A stretch of DNA of 64,000 nt from Haloferula sp. BvORR071. Lineage in GTDB: Bacteria; Verrucomicrobiota; Verrucomicrobiia; Verrucomicrobiales; Akkermansiaceae. Shown one piece after another: positions 55,793 through 64,000 of the stretch; within the stretch, counting starts at the first letter, position 1, and each line of letters opens with the position of its first letter. Location of the stretch: the NCBI RefSeq assembly GCF_000739615.1, contig NZ_BATP01000024.1, forward strand, positions 62,001-126,000, read 5' to 3'. The position numbers and the translations under genes are program-made. Under the pieces are notes generated by a model. It was given only the letters and a program-made list of their open reading frames with translations. It was not told where the DNA came from and searched no databases.

Positions 55793-56686
55793 TTAGAAGT
55801 TGCTGTTGCCCGGCCTCGGACGGTAGAGGCCTTTCGAGCCCCAGTAGAAGATATCGTACATCCGCTCAGGGGTCGCCGGCTTGCCATTCAGGGCTGCGTT
55901 GAATTGGGAACCCAAGCGATGCTCCTGTGCGGGACCGGTCAGAATGCCAAGGGTCTTGTCGGTATCTGAAAGCGTCTTTTCGCGGGTATTATCACCCACA
56001 CGTCCGGTCGCGCTCGCAACAGCCTGCTCTTGTGCGGCGATGGCCGCGCCCACTCTGTTCCCACCGGGGAAGTTCAACTTCGGCACCACGAAGCTGGGCC
56101 CCATCAAGGCGGAGGTGGCGGCCACACGGTTGAGATTCACCGTTGCAGGATCCTGGATGCGCTCTTCGGTCGGCGTGATGGTGACCATCTGCCCGGGCTT
56201 AAGGGTCACGCTGTCACCCATCAGCGCCTTGAGACTGACCTTCACCTTGCCCTCCACGCAGAGCACCTTGAGATACTTGTCCTTCAGGTAGCTCACCTGC
56301 ATGGTCCCATAGGAGGTCGCGCGATGGCGGTCGGTCTCCAGCTCGAATCCGCTGCTCTGGGACTTGTTGCTCACCAGCACGATGCCTTCCTTGAGCGTGA
56401 GTCCCTGACGGTTCTTCTTGAGAGCCAGATCGGTGTTAGAGCCAGCGCGAACGGTTGCGCCGCCCGCATCCACTTGCGTCTGGCCGGTCTTGCCGGTGTG
56501 GACGCCGTCGCCCCCTTGGAGGGTCGCGGCCACCGCCATGCGCCGCATCATGCCGTCGCGCACATACATCGAATCCCCGCGGATCGCTTCGACACTACCG
56601 GGCTCTGCATGCAGGGCAGCCGGTGCCGCAGCTGCCAGCACTACCAGCGAGGAAAGCAAAAGGTTCAAGCGTGAGCTGTGTTTCAT
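55793..56686 (-). CDS. FecR-domain secreted protein
   Basis: 297 residues with a signal peptide (cleavage near LHAEPG, about 28). The FecR-like core is 'GDGVHTGKTGQTQV' and 'TVRAGSNTDLAL', followed by 'GIVLVSN' and 'SYGTMQVSY'. Here it is a stand-alone exported form, not a sigma-factor regulator in the inner membrane. Downstream of the beta-barrel gene on the same strand. Confidence 0.8.
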   Translation of the reverse strand: MKHSSRLNLLLSSLVVLAAAAPAALHAEPGSVEAIRGDSMYVRDGMMRRMAVAATLQGGDGVHTGKTGQTQVDAGGATVRAGSNTDLALKKNRQGLTLKEGIVLVSNKSQSSGFELETDRHRATSYGTMQVSYLKDKYLKVLCVEGKVKVSLKALMGDSVTLKPGQMVTITPTEERIQDPATVNLNRVAATSALMGPSFVVPKLNFPGGNRVGAAIAAQEQAVASATGRVGDNTREKTLSDTDKTLGILTGPAQEHRLGSQFNAALNGKPATPERMYDIFYWGSKGLYRPRPGNSNF

Positions 56687-56704
56687 GGCTCGGAGTCGTA
56701 GTGG

Positions 56705-57583
56705 TTAGAAGCTCATTTGAAGTGAAACGCCCGCACCGATACCAAAGGTGTCGTAGTCGAAGGCTTTCAGGTCCGAAGCATTCGAAGTGAAGGAGGCATC
56801 TGCTCCGAAGGTCACCCAATCGCGGAGGTGATACTCACCGCGGAGCATGACCACGTGGTTCCAATCCGCGCGGTCGATCTCGTCAAAATCGGAGTAGCCC
56901 AGCCGATATGAGAATGTGACTTCGAAGGGTTCGCTCTCCCATTTGTAGCCGACGTTCATGCTATACTCGTCGTAGCCGGTGATGTCCGGGCTGGCATCCA
57001 GTGCCCAACGTGCTTTGAGCTGGCCGAAGACCGATTGGCCCGGAGCGAAGCGATAGACTTGCTGGGCTCCAGTCTCGAAGGAATGCATCCCGTAGAGCTT
57101 GGACTCAAAGGTGCCCGACTCCAGATGCTCGTAGCGGTAGCGCGCGAAGACCTCGAGGTCCCGCAAGGACTGGATCACGTAGATGAAGCCGAGATCCGCA
57201 TTGGTGTAATCGAAGTCGAGCTGGTTGAGCTTGTCGAAGCGGTAGAACTCCTGCGACAGCGAGGTATCCAGGAAGAGGTTGTTCGTGATCAGCGGCGTGT
57301 ATCCCACCCCCAGTCCGAAGTGGTAGACGAAGTCGTCCTCGTCGTTCAGCACTCCCGCCAGTGTCGGTGAGAGCAGGTTGATCGAGCGGATGTTGTCGTA
57401 GTAGTGGACATCGGCCCCGCCCCAGACTCGCCAAGGCTCCCAGTTCGACTTGCGGTAAGTCACCTCCTCGATCTCCCCGAACTGAGAATCGGAGGGCCCG
57501 GTGTATTCACCGGCGGAAAGCGTTAAGACCTGTGCGAGGGCAAGGACGGCGAGTCCTTCGATCATTCCAAAAGTTCGTTTCAT
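56705..57583 (-). CDS. Outer-membrane beta-barrel protein
   Basis: 292 residues with a signal peptide ending near TLSAGEY. The rest alternates hydrophobic and polar residues with many aromatics and ends in Phe ('GVSLQMSF'), typical of outer-membrane barrels. Likely a porin-like or surface protein; substrate unknown. Nineteen bases upstream of the FecR gene. Confidence 0.8.
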   Translation of the reverse strand: MKRTFGMIEGLAVLALAQVLTLSAGEYTGPSDSQFGEIEEVTYRKSNWEPWRVWGGADVHYYDNIRSINLLSPTLAGVLNDEDDFVYHFGLGVGYTPLITNNLFLDTSLSQEFYRFDKLNQLDFDYTNADLGFIYVIQSLRDLEVFARYRYEHLESGTFESKLYGMHSFETGAQQVYRFAPGQSVFGQLKARWALDASPDITGYDEYSMNVGYKWESEPFEVTFSYRLGYSDFDEIDRADWNHVVMLRGEYHLRDWVTFGADASFTSNASDLKAFDYDTFGIGAGVSLQMSF

Positions 57584-57843
57584 CCGGCGACGATGCTACA
57601 GGTTGATTTACCTCCCTAATGGCAGCCTCCATTGATTCAGTCAATGATATTCGGGCTTACGGGCAGGATGCACGGCGACCACAGCCTTCGCTTGGGACCG
57701 CCTCTGTTAGCTTGGCTCTAGCAGCAGCATATCTTGGTCATTCACCATGGGCCCTGATTGTGTTAGACGAAGGCGGCAGTGGGTCCCCCCCCGTTTTTGA
57801 GCCTTGCCACGGGCAAGCGGCCTCGCAATCCTTAGATGTTCAT

Positions 57844-58935
57844 ATGATCACACGCTTGTTCTCCGCCGCCCTCCGGGGCATCGACGCCCACGAAGTGGAG
57901 GTCGAGGTGAACGCCTATGGTTCCGAGAAGCCGCTGACGATTATCGTGGGACTACCTGACGCCGCGGTCAGGGAATCCTCCCAGCGGGTGCAGTCGGCCC
58001 TAGCGGCATCCGCCCTGTCCTTCGGCATGGGCACCAAGATCGTGAACTTGGCACCGGCGGATTTGAAGAAGGAGGGTCCCTCTTTCGATTTGCCCATCGC
58101 AGTGGCGATGGCCGCGGCCTGTGAGCAGATCCAACTCACCGCGGATGACTGCGCGATCATCGGTGAACTCGGCTTGGACGGTGTGGTGCGACCGGTGAAG
58201 GGCGCACTGTCCATTGCCATGGAAGCGAAGAAACAAGGGCGCACCCGGGTGGTCGTGCCGGAAGCGAATCAGACCGAAGCCGCGATCGTGGAGGGCCTCC
58301 AAGTCTTCGGGGTCAACTCCCTCCACCAGACTTGGCAGTTTCTTACCGGCAAGACCGAGATCAAACCTTGCGAGCTGGACCGCCACGCTTTCTTCGAATC
58401 CCACCGGAACTACGATGTCGATTTCGATGAGGTGAAGGGCCAGCACCATGTGAAGCGCGCCCTCGAAGTCGCCGCGGCAGGCGGCCACAACATGATCATG
58501 ATCGGGCCGCCGGGCACGGGCAAATCGATGCTCGCCAAGCGTCTCCCGACCATCATGCCTGACATGAGCGAAGACGAGGCGATCGAGGTGACCAAGATTC
58601 ACTCGATCGCCGGAACGCTCGACCTGAAGCATTCCTTCCTCACCACCCGCCCCTTCCGCTCGCCGCACCATACGATCTCTGATGCGGGCCTCCTTGGCGG
58701 AGGCACGAATCCCGGTCCGGGCGAAGTTTCGCTCGCTCACCACGGCGTGCTCTTCCTAGACGAGCTTCCCGAGTTCCGCCGGAGTACCCTGGAGGTGATG
58801 CGCCAACCCTTGGAGGATGGCCAAGTTACCATCTCACGTGCCTCCGGCTCACTGACCTTCCCCGCCCGCTTCATGCTCGTGGCGGCACTCAACCCCTGTC
58901 CGCAGGGACTCGCTTTGGGGAGACGGGCAGCATGA
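57844..58935 (+). pseudogene. comM: ComM/YifB Mg-chelatase-like ATPase, truncated at the C-terminus
   Basis: 363 codons against about 500 in the family. The N-terminal Lon-like and Mg-chelatase parts are intact, with Walker A GPPGTGKS (about 221) and Walker [11 protein letters not shown]. Just after the family motif LNPCP the sequence leaves the expected NPCPCG consensus and stops at 58935. ComM is a branch-migration helicase used in natural transformation. The loss of ~140 residues suggests disruption by inserted DNA. Start at the ATG 57844. Confidence 0.88.
58903..58935. other. Probable junction between comM and inserted DNA
   Basis: comM similarity ends at about base 58902. Following bases are unrelated to comM, and metal-resistance genes start within 200 bp. 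No insertion-sequence end or target duplication can be recognised from this side alone. Confidence 0.5.
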
Positions 58936-59024
58936 AGTGAGGATCCCCGCGACTTTTAGGTCAGGCTTCTTCTGGAGACGCCAACATCCGTAGTTTTCCC
59001 GAGGGACGGAATATAACTTTCTCA

Positions 59025-59052
59025 GGGTTTGCTCTAGGATCGGTGTTTTACC
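59025..59052 (+). promoter_or_regulatory. Putative ECF-sigma promoter, copy 1
   Basis: GGGTTT, 15 bases, TTTTACC, ending 49 bases before the ATG of the small secreted protein. The same elements with the same spacing recur at 60868-60895, and both are preceded by TCA[A/none]-type sequence. Likely -35 and -10 elements of the ECF sigma factor encoded at 60215. Confidence 0.65.
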
Positions 59053-59101
59053 TCGCAGAACGGCCCGATGAAGGGCGGTTCAACCAACCGAAACCAAGAA
59101 G

Positions 59102-59404
59102 ATGAAAACCAAGACCTTGAGCATCGCAATGGCGGCTCTCGCGATTGCTACCGCCACACCCGCCGCCTTCGCGCGGCCCGATTTCCCCGTCCAACGGCTG
59201 ACTTCCGGCCCTCGCACCGTCAAAATGGAGCGGATGCCGGAGCACTGCTCGATGAACTGCTGCACCACGAAATACAGGCAAAACGCAGCGCTGGGTGGAC
59301 GAGGTTCCTCGAGTTCTTTCACCAAGGTCAAGGCCTGCGCGAACAGTTGCCAGGTTCCCTCGAAGGAACGTCAAATGGTCTGCCGGAAGGGCAGCCGCGC
59401 TTGA
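59102..59404 (+). CDS. Small secreted Cys-containing protein of the metal-resistance block
   Basis: 100 residues with a signal peptide ending near AAFARPD (about 25). The mature part has six Cys (CSMNCC, then KACANSCQ and VC), plus His and Met residues, which suggests metal binding or disulfides. It is the first gene after putative promoter copy 1 and precedes the anti-sigma gene. No named family. Confidence 0.7.
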   Translation: MKTKTLSIAMAALAIATATPAAFARPDFPVQRLTSGPRTVKMERMPEHCSMNCCTTKYRQNAALGGRGSSSSFTKVKACANSCQVPSKERQMVCRKGSRA

Positions 59405-59441
59405 AGTTGCAATCGGCAGGTAAACGATCACTTTGGAAACC

Positions 59442-59735
59442 ATGAACGATTCCGACTTTGATGACCTGCTCCGCTCGGCAAGGGGCGACCGTCCCTTGCC
59501 GACCTCGTTCCGCCAGCAAGTATGGAGGCGCATCGAGAATGATGCGGCCGCTCTGCCGCTGCGTTGGTATCACCGCGTCTTCGCCGCTGTGACGAAGCCT
59601 TGGGGCGCTGCTGCTGGATTCGCTGCTACTGTCGCCATCGGACTCGCGCTGGGTCTGATTACCACACCTAAGGAGGATTCCTCTGCGTCCAGCTACGCCT
59701 ACTCGATTAGTCCTTTCGCTCAAACTCATCATTGA
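59442..59735 (+). CDS. Small membrane anti-sigma-like protein (CnrY/NccY-like position)
   Basis: 97 residues from the ATG at 59442. A charged cytoplasmic N-terminus (residues 1-~35) precedes one membrane span (about 50-72) and a short tail. Size, topology and order before a CnrX-like sensor and an ECF sigma gene match CnrY, which holds CnrH inactive. Direct sequence similarity to CnrY was not established. Confidence 0.65.
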   Translation: MNDSDFDDLLRSARGDRPLPTSFRQQVWRRIENDAAALPLRWYHRVFAAVTKPWGAAAGFAATVAIGLALGLITTPKEDSSASSYAYSISPFAQTHH

Positions 59736-59736
59736 A

Positions 59737-60207
59737 GTGAAAAAGCCACTTCTGGTTTTTCTATTCCTTCTGCTTGCCGGGGCCGCGGCCTTCTGCCTGA
59801 CCCGGTCGGTCAGATCCACAAGTCACAAGGGCGCATTGCTCGACAAGATGCCGGAACTCGCTTGGGTACGAACCGAACTCGGCTTGAGCGATGAACAGTT
59901 AGCCAAGGTTTCTGAGCTGCACGCAGCCTATCGCCCGAAGTGTGAGGCGATGTGCCAGCGCATTCTGGAAGCTCACCAGAAGCTCGATCACTTGGCCGCC
60001 AAGGATCAAGGAATCACCGACGAGCTCAAGGCTGCCATCCGCGAACATGCCGACATTCACGCGGAATGCCAGGAAGCGATGCTAAAGCATCTCTACGAAA
60101 CGGCCGGGCAGATGGATTCCCGGCAGGCTGCGAAATACCTGAAGGCAATGCTCCCCTACGCTCTGGATTTCAGCCACAGCGAGCCGAGTTCGGTCCATCG
60201 TCACTGA
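59737..60207 (+). CDS. Periplasmic heavy-metal sensor (CnrX-like)
   Basis: 156 residues from a GTG at 59737, one base after the previous stop. An N-terminal span anchors a helical hairpin domain with 'LGLSDEQLAKVSELHAAY', the pattern of CnrX/ZraP-type metal sensors. His, Cys and Met residues (CEAMC, HADIH, HxxC) are placed on the helices. Binding of metal in the periplasm would release the sigma factor from the anti-sigma protein. Confidence 0.8.
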   Translation: MKKPLLVFLFLLLAGAAAFCLTRSVRSTSHKGALLDKMPELAWVRTELGLSDEQLAKVSELHAAYRPKCEAMCQRILEAHQKLDHLAAKDQGITDELKAAIREHADIHAECQEAMLKHLYETAGQMDSRQAAKYLKAMLPYALDFSHSEPSSVHRH

Positions 60208-60214
60208 CTGGCTT

Positions 60215-60790
60215 ATGCCTCCCATGGAATCCTCGGATCCCGAATTGATGGCAAGACTGGCCACCGGCGATGACCTTGCGCTGAATACTCTGATGGACCG
60301 CTGGGGCCAAAGGGTCAGCGCATTCCTCTTCCGGATGACTGGGAACCGGGAAACCTCCCTGGATCTCGCCCAGGAAACTTTCGTAAAACTCTATCAAGCC
60401 CGCGATCGCTACCGGTCCAACGGTACCTTCTCGACCTATCTCTTCGCGATTGCCTCCAATCTGGCTCGTAATCACGCCCGCTGGAAAGCTCGTCATCCGA
60501 CTCTCTCCATCGATGGTCCGCAGGGAGAAACCGGATGCTGCGCGGAGGAAGCGGTGGATCCAGGAAGAAGTCCCGAGGAAGTGGCTTCAGCTTCCGAAAA
60601 AAGTGCAGCAGTCGACAAAGCTTTTCAGAAACTCCCGGATGACCTGCGCGAGGCAATGTCCCTGTTCATCTACGAGGGAATGGGCTACTCGGATATTGCG
60701 GCGCTCTCCGGCTGTAGTCCCAAGGCAATCGAGACCCGCATCTACCGCGCCAGACAGATTCTCAAAGAGCAGTTGAAGGATTTCCTCTGA
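60215..60790 (+). CDS. ECF sigma factor (CnrH-like position)
   Basis: 191 residues from the ATG at 60215 (60224 also possible). Region 2 'LDLAQETFVKLYQARDRY' and region 4 'LPDDLREAMSLFIYEGMGYSDIA' (split) with 'SPKAIETRIYRAR' mark an ECF sigma-70 protein. It is the last gene of the regulatory trio and lies between two copies of the putative target promoter. Confidence 0.93.
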   Translation: MPPMESSDPELMARLATGDDLALNTLMDRWGQRVSAFLFRMTGNRETSLDLAQETFVKLYQARDRYRSNGTFSTYLFAIASNLARNHARWKARHPTLSIDGPQGETGCCAEEAVDPGRSPEEVASASEKSAAVDKAFQKLPDDLREAMSLFIYEGMGYSDIAALSGCSPKAIETRIYRARQILKEQLKDFL

Positions 60791-60867
60791 TTCACGGTTC
60801 CACTGCCCAAAGCCGGTGACCTGAGCTTGCCAGACGATTTAGGGAAAATTCTCCCGAGTTTTTTCAA

Positions 60868-60895
60868 GGGTTTAGTAGTTCTCCGGGTTTTTACC
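60868..60895 (+). promoter_or_regulatory. Putative ECF-sigma promoter, copy 2
   Basis: GGGTTT, exactly 15 bases, TTTTACC, in the gap after the sigma gene and 66 bases before the ATG at 60962. 'CAGAA' follows the -10-like box in both copies after 3-4 bases. It would drive the efflux genes. Confidence 0.65.
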
Positions 60896-60961
60896 GACAG
60901 AAGGCCAAGCAAAAGCGATTCCAGCTGGAGTTTTTTGGCCATAAGTTGCAGATTTTCAACG

Positions 60962-61333
60962 ATGGTATTCTGGAATGTCATGACTGGCTTGGTTCTGGGG
61001 CTGATCCTTCAGCTTTCCCAGATGTCGGCCGGTATTTCCCAGTGCCTCGCCCGCCCCAGCACCTGTCAGCTTTCCACAAGCTGTCCCTGCACAAAGTCCA
61101 AGGGAGCCTGTTCCTGTGCCAAGAGCACCGAGCACAAACCAACCCCTTCACCGTCCCGCCCGGACTCCAAGTCGGTAAAGCTGGATCCCATCGCCCCGGG
61201 TGCCCGGGAATCACTCGCTTTCGTCAGTCACATCCCTCCACCAGTAACCGAGCCTCTCTCTGATCGTCCGGTGAGCATGAAGGGCCACGCCGGCCTGTCG
61301 CTCAACGTCTCGTTCTGCCGGTTCATCATCTGA
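60962..61333 (+). CDS. Small Cys-rich membrane or secreted protein
   Basis: 123 residues from the ATG at 60962 (60980 also possible). A hydrophobic N-terminus is followed by a Cys-rich stretch (CQLSTSCPCTKSKGACSCA) and a Pro/Ser-rich tail. It may bind metal in the periplasm or be a lipoprotein-like anchor. It directly follows promoter copy 2 and precedes the efflux genes. Confidence 0.55.
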   Translation: MVFWNVMTGLVLGLILQLSQMSAGISQCLARPSTCQLSTSCPCTKSKGACSCAKSTEHKPTPSPSRPDSKSVKLDPIAPGARESLAFVSHIPPPVTEPLSDRPVSMKGHAGLSLNVSFCRFII

Positions 61334-61432
61334 GATCGCGCCTTTACAGGCGTACTGTGCCCGCATGTCGCGCCACGTCAGGCGTAAGCGGGCAATCCGG
61401 ACCACTTCGTCCTGATCTCAAAATGGTGACCA

Positions 61433-62677
61433 ATGAACACACGACTCTTTATTCTGACCGGCTTCCTCGTGGCCGGGAGCAACCTGCTGGCCGCAGAATC
61501 CCAGGTTACAACTGATCGCTTCCTCGCGCCCCTCCGAGCTGAGGCGTCCCGTAAACATCCCGCGGCAAAAGCTGCTGAACTCAAGGCTGGAGCCGCCGCC
61601 AAAGATGTGAGGGCAGTGCGGCTCTGGGATGACCCCATGGTCGGCCTCATGCTGATGGGGGCAGAAAAGAAAATGCGGATGGACGACGGCGACATCCGCT
61701 TGAGTCTCGAACAGCCGCTTCCACGTCCCGGCCTCTTTGAGGCAAACCGTTCCAAGGCCGATGCAATTCGTCGGGCAGAGAGCCAAAACGCGCAGACCAG
61801 CAGTCTCAACGCCGGGGCGGCCGCAGCCAAGGATGCAATTGAACTCGCTCTCGCCGACGAGTCGATCCGTCTCCAGGACGAGCAGATCCGCTGGATGCGT
61901 GCAATGGCAGACAATGCCCGCCAACGGGCATTGAATCCGGAGCAAACCAGCGTCGATGCCCTGCGACTCGAAAGCGAACTTGCACGCGAAGAACAGATCC
62001 TGGAATCCGCGAAGCGCACCCGAAAAAGCATCTCCGAACGTCTGAACCTAAGTCTTGGACGTCCCTTAGAAAAGGAATGGCCCAGACTCAATCTGCCGGC
62101 GACACCGCCGCCAACACCGATCGGAACCGCCGAGGTAACCAGAATCGCAAGGGTAAACCCCCGCGTGCTCGCGATGAAGGAGATGGCCGCTGCCGCCGGT
62201 GCCGAAACCCGGATCGCGGACCGCGAAAGATTGCCGGGCGTCTCCCTAGCGGTTGAAAGCAGCATGTATTCCGGCGGTGATCTCAGGAGCGCGTCGTTCG
62301 GAGTGAAAATGAACCTGCCATGGTTCAATGAACAATCTTATCAGGCCAAGATTGATGCCGCCCGTCTGCGCGAGAAATCGGCGGCACACGATGTCGATGC
62401 GGTGGTCCGTGAAATCGCCGACCAAGTCCTGGCACTCGCCAACGATGCCGCCAATGCAGCGGCACAATCCAGGGCCTACTCCGGCGACGTATTCGCCAAG
62501 AGCCAAGAGGCAACCCGCACCTTGGAGACTTCCTGGATCAGTTCGAAAGCAACCTTGACCGACCTGCTCGACGCCAACCGGTTGATCTTCTCACTCCGCC
62601 TCGAACAACGGCGCTACATCGCCATGCAACTCTCCGCACTCGAAGACCTCCGGGTGCTGGTCCCAGACCGCCGCTGA
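61433..62677 (+). CDS. TolC-family outer-membrane efflux protein (CusC/CnrC-like position)
   Basis: 414 residues with a signal peptide ending near NLLAAES. Two OEP-like repeats are visible ('HPAAKAAELKAGAAAKDV' and 'NPRVLAMKEMAAAAGAE'), with 'DLRSASFGVKMNLPWF' as the second barrel strand. It would form the outer-membrane channel of the tripartite pump with the following adaptor. GGTGA precedes the ATG. Confidence 0.9.
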   Translation: MNTRLFILTGFLVAGSNLLAAESQVTTDRFLAPLRAEASRKHPAAKAAELKAGAAAKDVRAVRLWDDPMVGLMLMGAEKKMRMDDGDIRLSLEQPLPRPGLFEANRSKADAIRRAESQNAQTSSLNAGAAAAKDAIELALADESIRLQDEQIRWMRAMADNARQRALNPEQTSVDALRLESELAREEQILESAKRTRKSISERLNLSLGRPLEKEWPRLNLPATPPPTPIGTAEVTRIARVNPRVLAMKEMAAAAGAETRIADRERLPGVSLAVESSMYSGGDLRSASFGVKMNLPWFNEQSYQAKIDAARLREKSAAHDVDAVVREIADQVLALANDAANAAAQSRAYSGDVFAKSQEATRTLETSWISSKATLTDLLDANRLIFSLRLEQRRYIAMQLSALEDLRVLVPDRR

Positions 62678-62685
62678 ACACAGCC

Positions 62686-64000
62686 ATGAAAACTCTTCTT
62701 ACCGTCATCATCACGGCGCTGATTGCCGCCACCGCGACTTGGTTCGCCAAGGATCGATTCGCTCACTCACCCGCCGCGCCCACCACTTCCGGTGAACGCA
62801 AAGTGCTCTACTATCAGAGTGCCATGCATCCGTGGATCAAAAGCGACAAGCCCGGTCGCTGCACGATTTGCGGCATGGAATTAACTCCGGTCTACGAAGG
62901 CGAAAAGGGATTCGACAACGCCGGTGGCGAAAACGTCGTCGCCCTCACTCAAAGCCAGATTCAAGTGCTGCATGTCGAAACAGCTGAAGCAAGGCAACAG
63001 CAACTGGACCGCAAACTTCACGTCGCAGGAATGATCGACGACAATGCCACACGCCACCGCATTCTTTCCGCCTACGTCGATGGCCGCGTCGAAAAGCTCC
63101 ATGTGAACTATATCGGTGCAGAAGTAACCGAAGGACAGCCGTTGGCAGATTTCTACAGCCCCACACTTCTCCAGGCCGAAAGGGAATATCGGCAACTGAC
63201 CGGCGAGCTGAAATCCAACACCGGCCTGCGCCTTCGCCAGATGGGACTTACCAAGGAGCAGATCGCCAAACTGGAATCCAAACCGGCAGAAGTCCTCTCG
63301 AGCGAGATCATCGCCCCAATGAGCGGAACAGTTGTCGCCCAGAATGTCTACGAAGGTCAGTACGTCGCAACCGGTGAAAAGCTCTTCGAAATAGCTGACT
63401 TCTCCACGATGTGGTTCATGTTCCGGGCCTATGAAATGGACATGCCGTGGATCCAGATCGGGCAAATCGTTCGCGTTACGACCCCGGCGATTCCCGGTAA
63501 ATCCTTTGAAGGCAAGATCACGTTCATTGACCCGAACTTCGACGAAGCCACGCGCTCCACGAAGATCCGGGTGGAGCTGCCCAACCCGCTGGTGGATGGT
63601 CGACGGACCCTTCTCCATCGTCTCTATGCCGACGGCGAAGTTCAGATAACCACCCCTTCCGTTCTATCGGTCCCACGTTCCTCAGTGATCGAAACGGGTC
63701 GCGAGGCCGTTGTCTATATCGACCGCGAAGGAGCTGCCTACGAACGCGCCGTCGTAAGACTCGGCCGCCGTGGAGACCAGCTCGTGGAAATCCTCTCCGG
63801 CTTGAACGCCGGCGACCATGTCGTCACCAATGGCAACCTCCTTCTCGACGGACAGGCGGAAATGAACCGGTCCTTCATGACCGGTAGCGAGCCGAAAAAG
63901 GCCAAGCCAGGAGCGTCATTGAACAATGAGCAGCAGGTGGCTGTGAACGAGTTTCTTAACCTCGCTGATGCAATGGCAAAGGCGCTATCCGCCGATGATC
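62686..64000 (+). CDS. RND efflux periplasmic adaptor with heavy-metal-binding domain (CusB-like), 3' end outside window
   Basis: At least 438 residues, reading from the ATG at 62686 past the window end. A hydrophobic N-terminus (1-22) precedes a heavy-metal-binding domain: 'SAMHPWI' and 'CTICGME' (Cys59, Cys62) as in CusB/CzcB-type adaptors of Cu/Ag or Zn/Co/Cd pumps. Hairpin, lipoyl and barrel parts follow ('IIAPMSGTVVAQNVYEGQYV' split). The RND pump gene should lie just beyond the window. Confidence 0.93.
   Translation, partial: MKTLLTVIITALIAATATWFAKDRFAHSPAAPTTSGERKVLYYQSAMHPWIKSDKPGRCTICGMELTPVYEGEKGFDNAGGENVVALTQSQIQVLHVETAEARQQQLDRKLHVAGMIDDNATRHRILSAYVDGRVEKLHVNYIGAEVTEGQPLADFYSPTLLQAEREYRQLTGELKSNTGLRLRQMGLTKEQIAKLESKPAEVLSSEIIAPMSGTVVAQNVYEGQYVATGEKLFEIADFSTMWFMFRAYEMDMPWIQIGQIVRVTTPAIPGKSFEGKITFIDPNFDEATRSTKIRVELPNPLVDGRRTLLHRLYADGEVQITTPSVLSVPRSSVIETGREAVVYIDREGAAYERAVVRLGRRGDQLVEILSGLNAGDHVVTNGNLLLDGQAEMNRSFMTGSEPKKAKPGASLNNEQQVAVNEFLNLADAMAKALSADD

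Noticed and set aside
57619..57843. N-terminal extension of comM to 57619
   Set aside because: Family members begin at MITRLF; the extension has no resemblance to ComM.
60841..60866. Possible terminator after the sigma gene
   Set aside because: The GGGA/TCCC stem is only 4-5 bp and overlaps the promoter-like motif, although a T run follows.

Overview
The window is GC-rich, densely coded bacterial chromosome. Protein content suggests a verrucomicrobial genome of the Luteolibacter/Haloferula type. The pointers are many secreted proteins with internal repeats, a CxASR-type sulfatase, a GTP-dependent PEP carboxykinase, MglA/MglB-like proteins, a TonB-like/ExbB/ExbD set, and intergenic repeats of the 'accacgaat' kind. 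This assignment rests on recognised protein families, not on a database search. I saw no tRNA, rRNA or CRISPR array.

Layout. 1-5.0 kb: the 3' part of a large coiled-coil membrane protein, then 6-phosphogluconate dehydrogenase and phosphatidylglycerophosphate synthase. 5.0-6.6 kb: a degenerate MglA-like GTPase next to a Roadblock/MglB-like protein. 6.7-19.1 kb: mostly minus-strand genes of unknown or accessory function, including a trypsin-like protease fused to a nonspecific nuclease, a VOC protein, an NlpC/P60-like protein, a heavily frameshifted pseudogene and two copies of a 74-bp leader. 19.1-24.1 kb: a minus-strand block of def, ExbD, ExbB, a TonB-like protein, a prepilin-like protein and an RsmA-Nudix fusion. 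24.5-28.2 kb: a PpiD/SurA-like foldase, a small TPR protein and metG. 28.4-31.4 kb: a tandem duplication of a membrane-protein gene flanking an HExxH protein, with palindromic repeats. 31.5-35.9 kb: pckG, a sulfatase and a lipoprotein.

36.1-55.8 kb holds a type VI secretion (T6SS) cluster on the plus strand: tssA, tssB, tssC, hcp, tagJ, tssE, tssF, tssG, clpV and vgrG. A payload module follows: DUF6484, DUF2169, a ketosynthase-like protein without catalytic residues, a PAAR-like/HNH-type toxin candidate, a propeller-like possible immunity protein, a TIGR02270-like HEAT protein and a DUF922-like HExxH protein. TssJ, TssK, TssL and TssM are not in the window. A FecR-domain protein and an outer-membrane beta-barrel protein follow on the minus strand.

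57.8-64 kb: comM/yifB stops abruptly after its conserved NPCP motif. From there to the window end lies a metal-resistance block: a small Cys-containing secreted protein, a membrane anti-sigma-like protein, a CnrX-like periplasmic sensor, an ECF sigma factor, a Cys-rich membrane peptide, a TolC-family protein and a CusB-type adaptor cut by the window end. Gene order resembles cnrYXH-CBA of Cupriavidus. Two matching promoter-like motifs (GGGTTT-N15-TTTTACC) precede the two Cys-rich genes and are good candidates for autoregulation by this sigma factor. The likeliest reading is a metal-resistance island inserted into comM.
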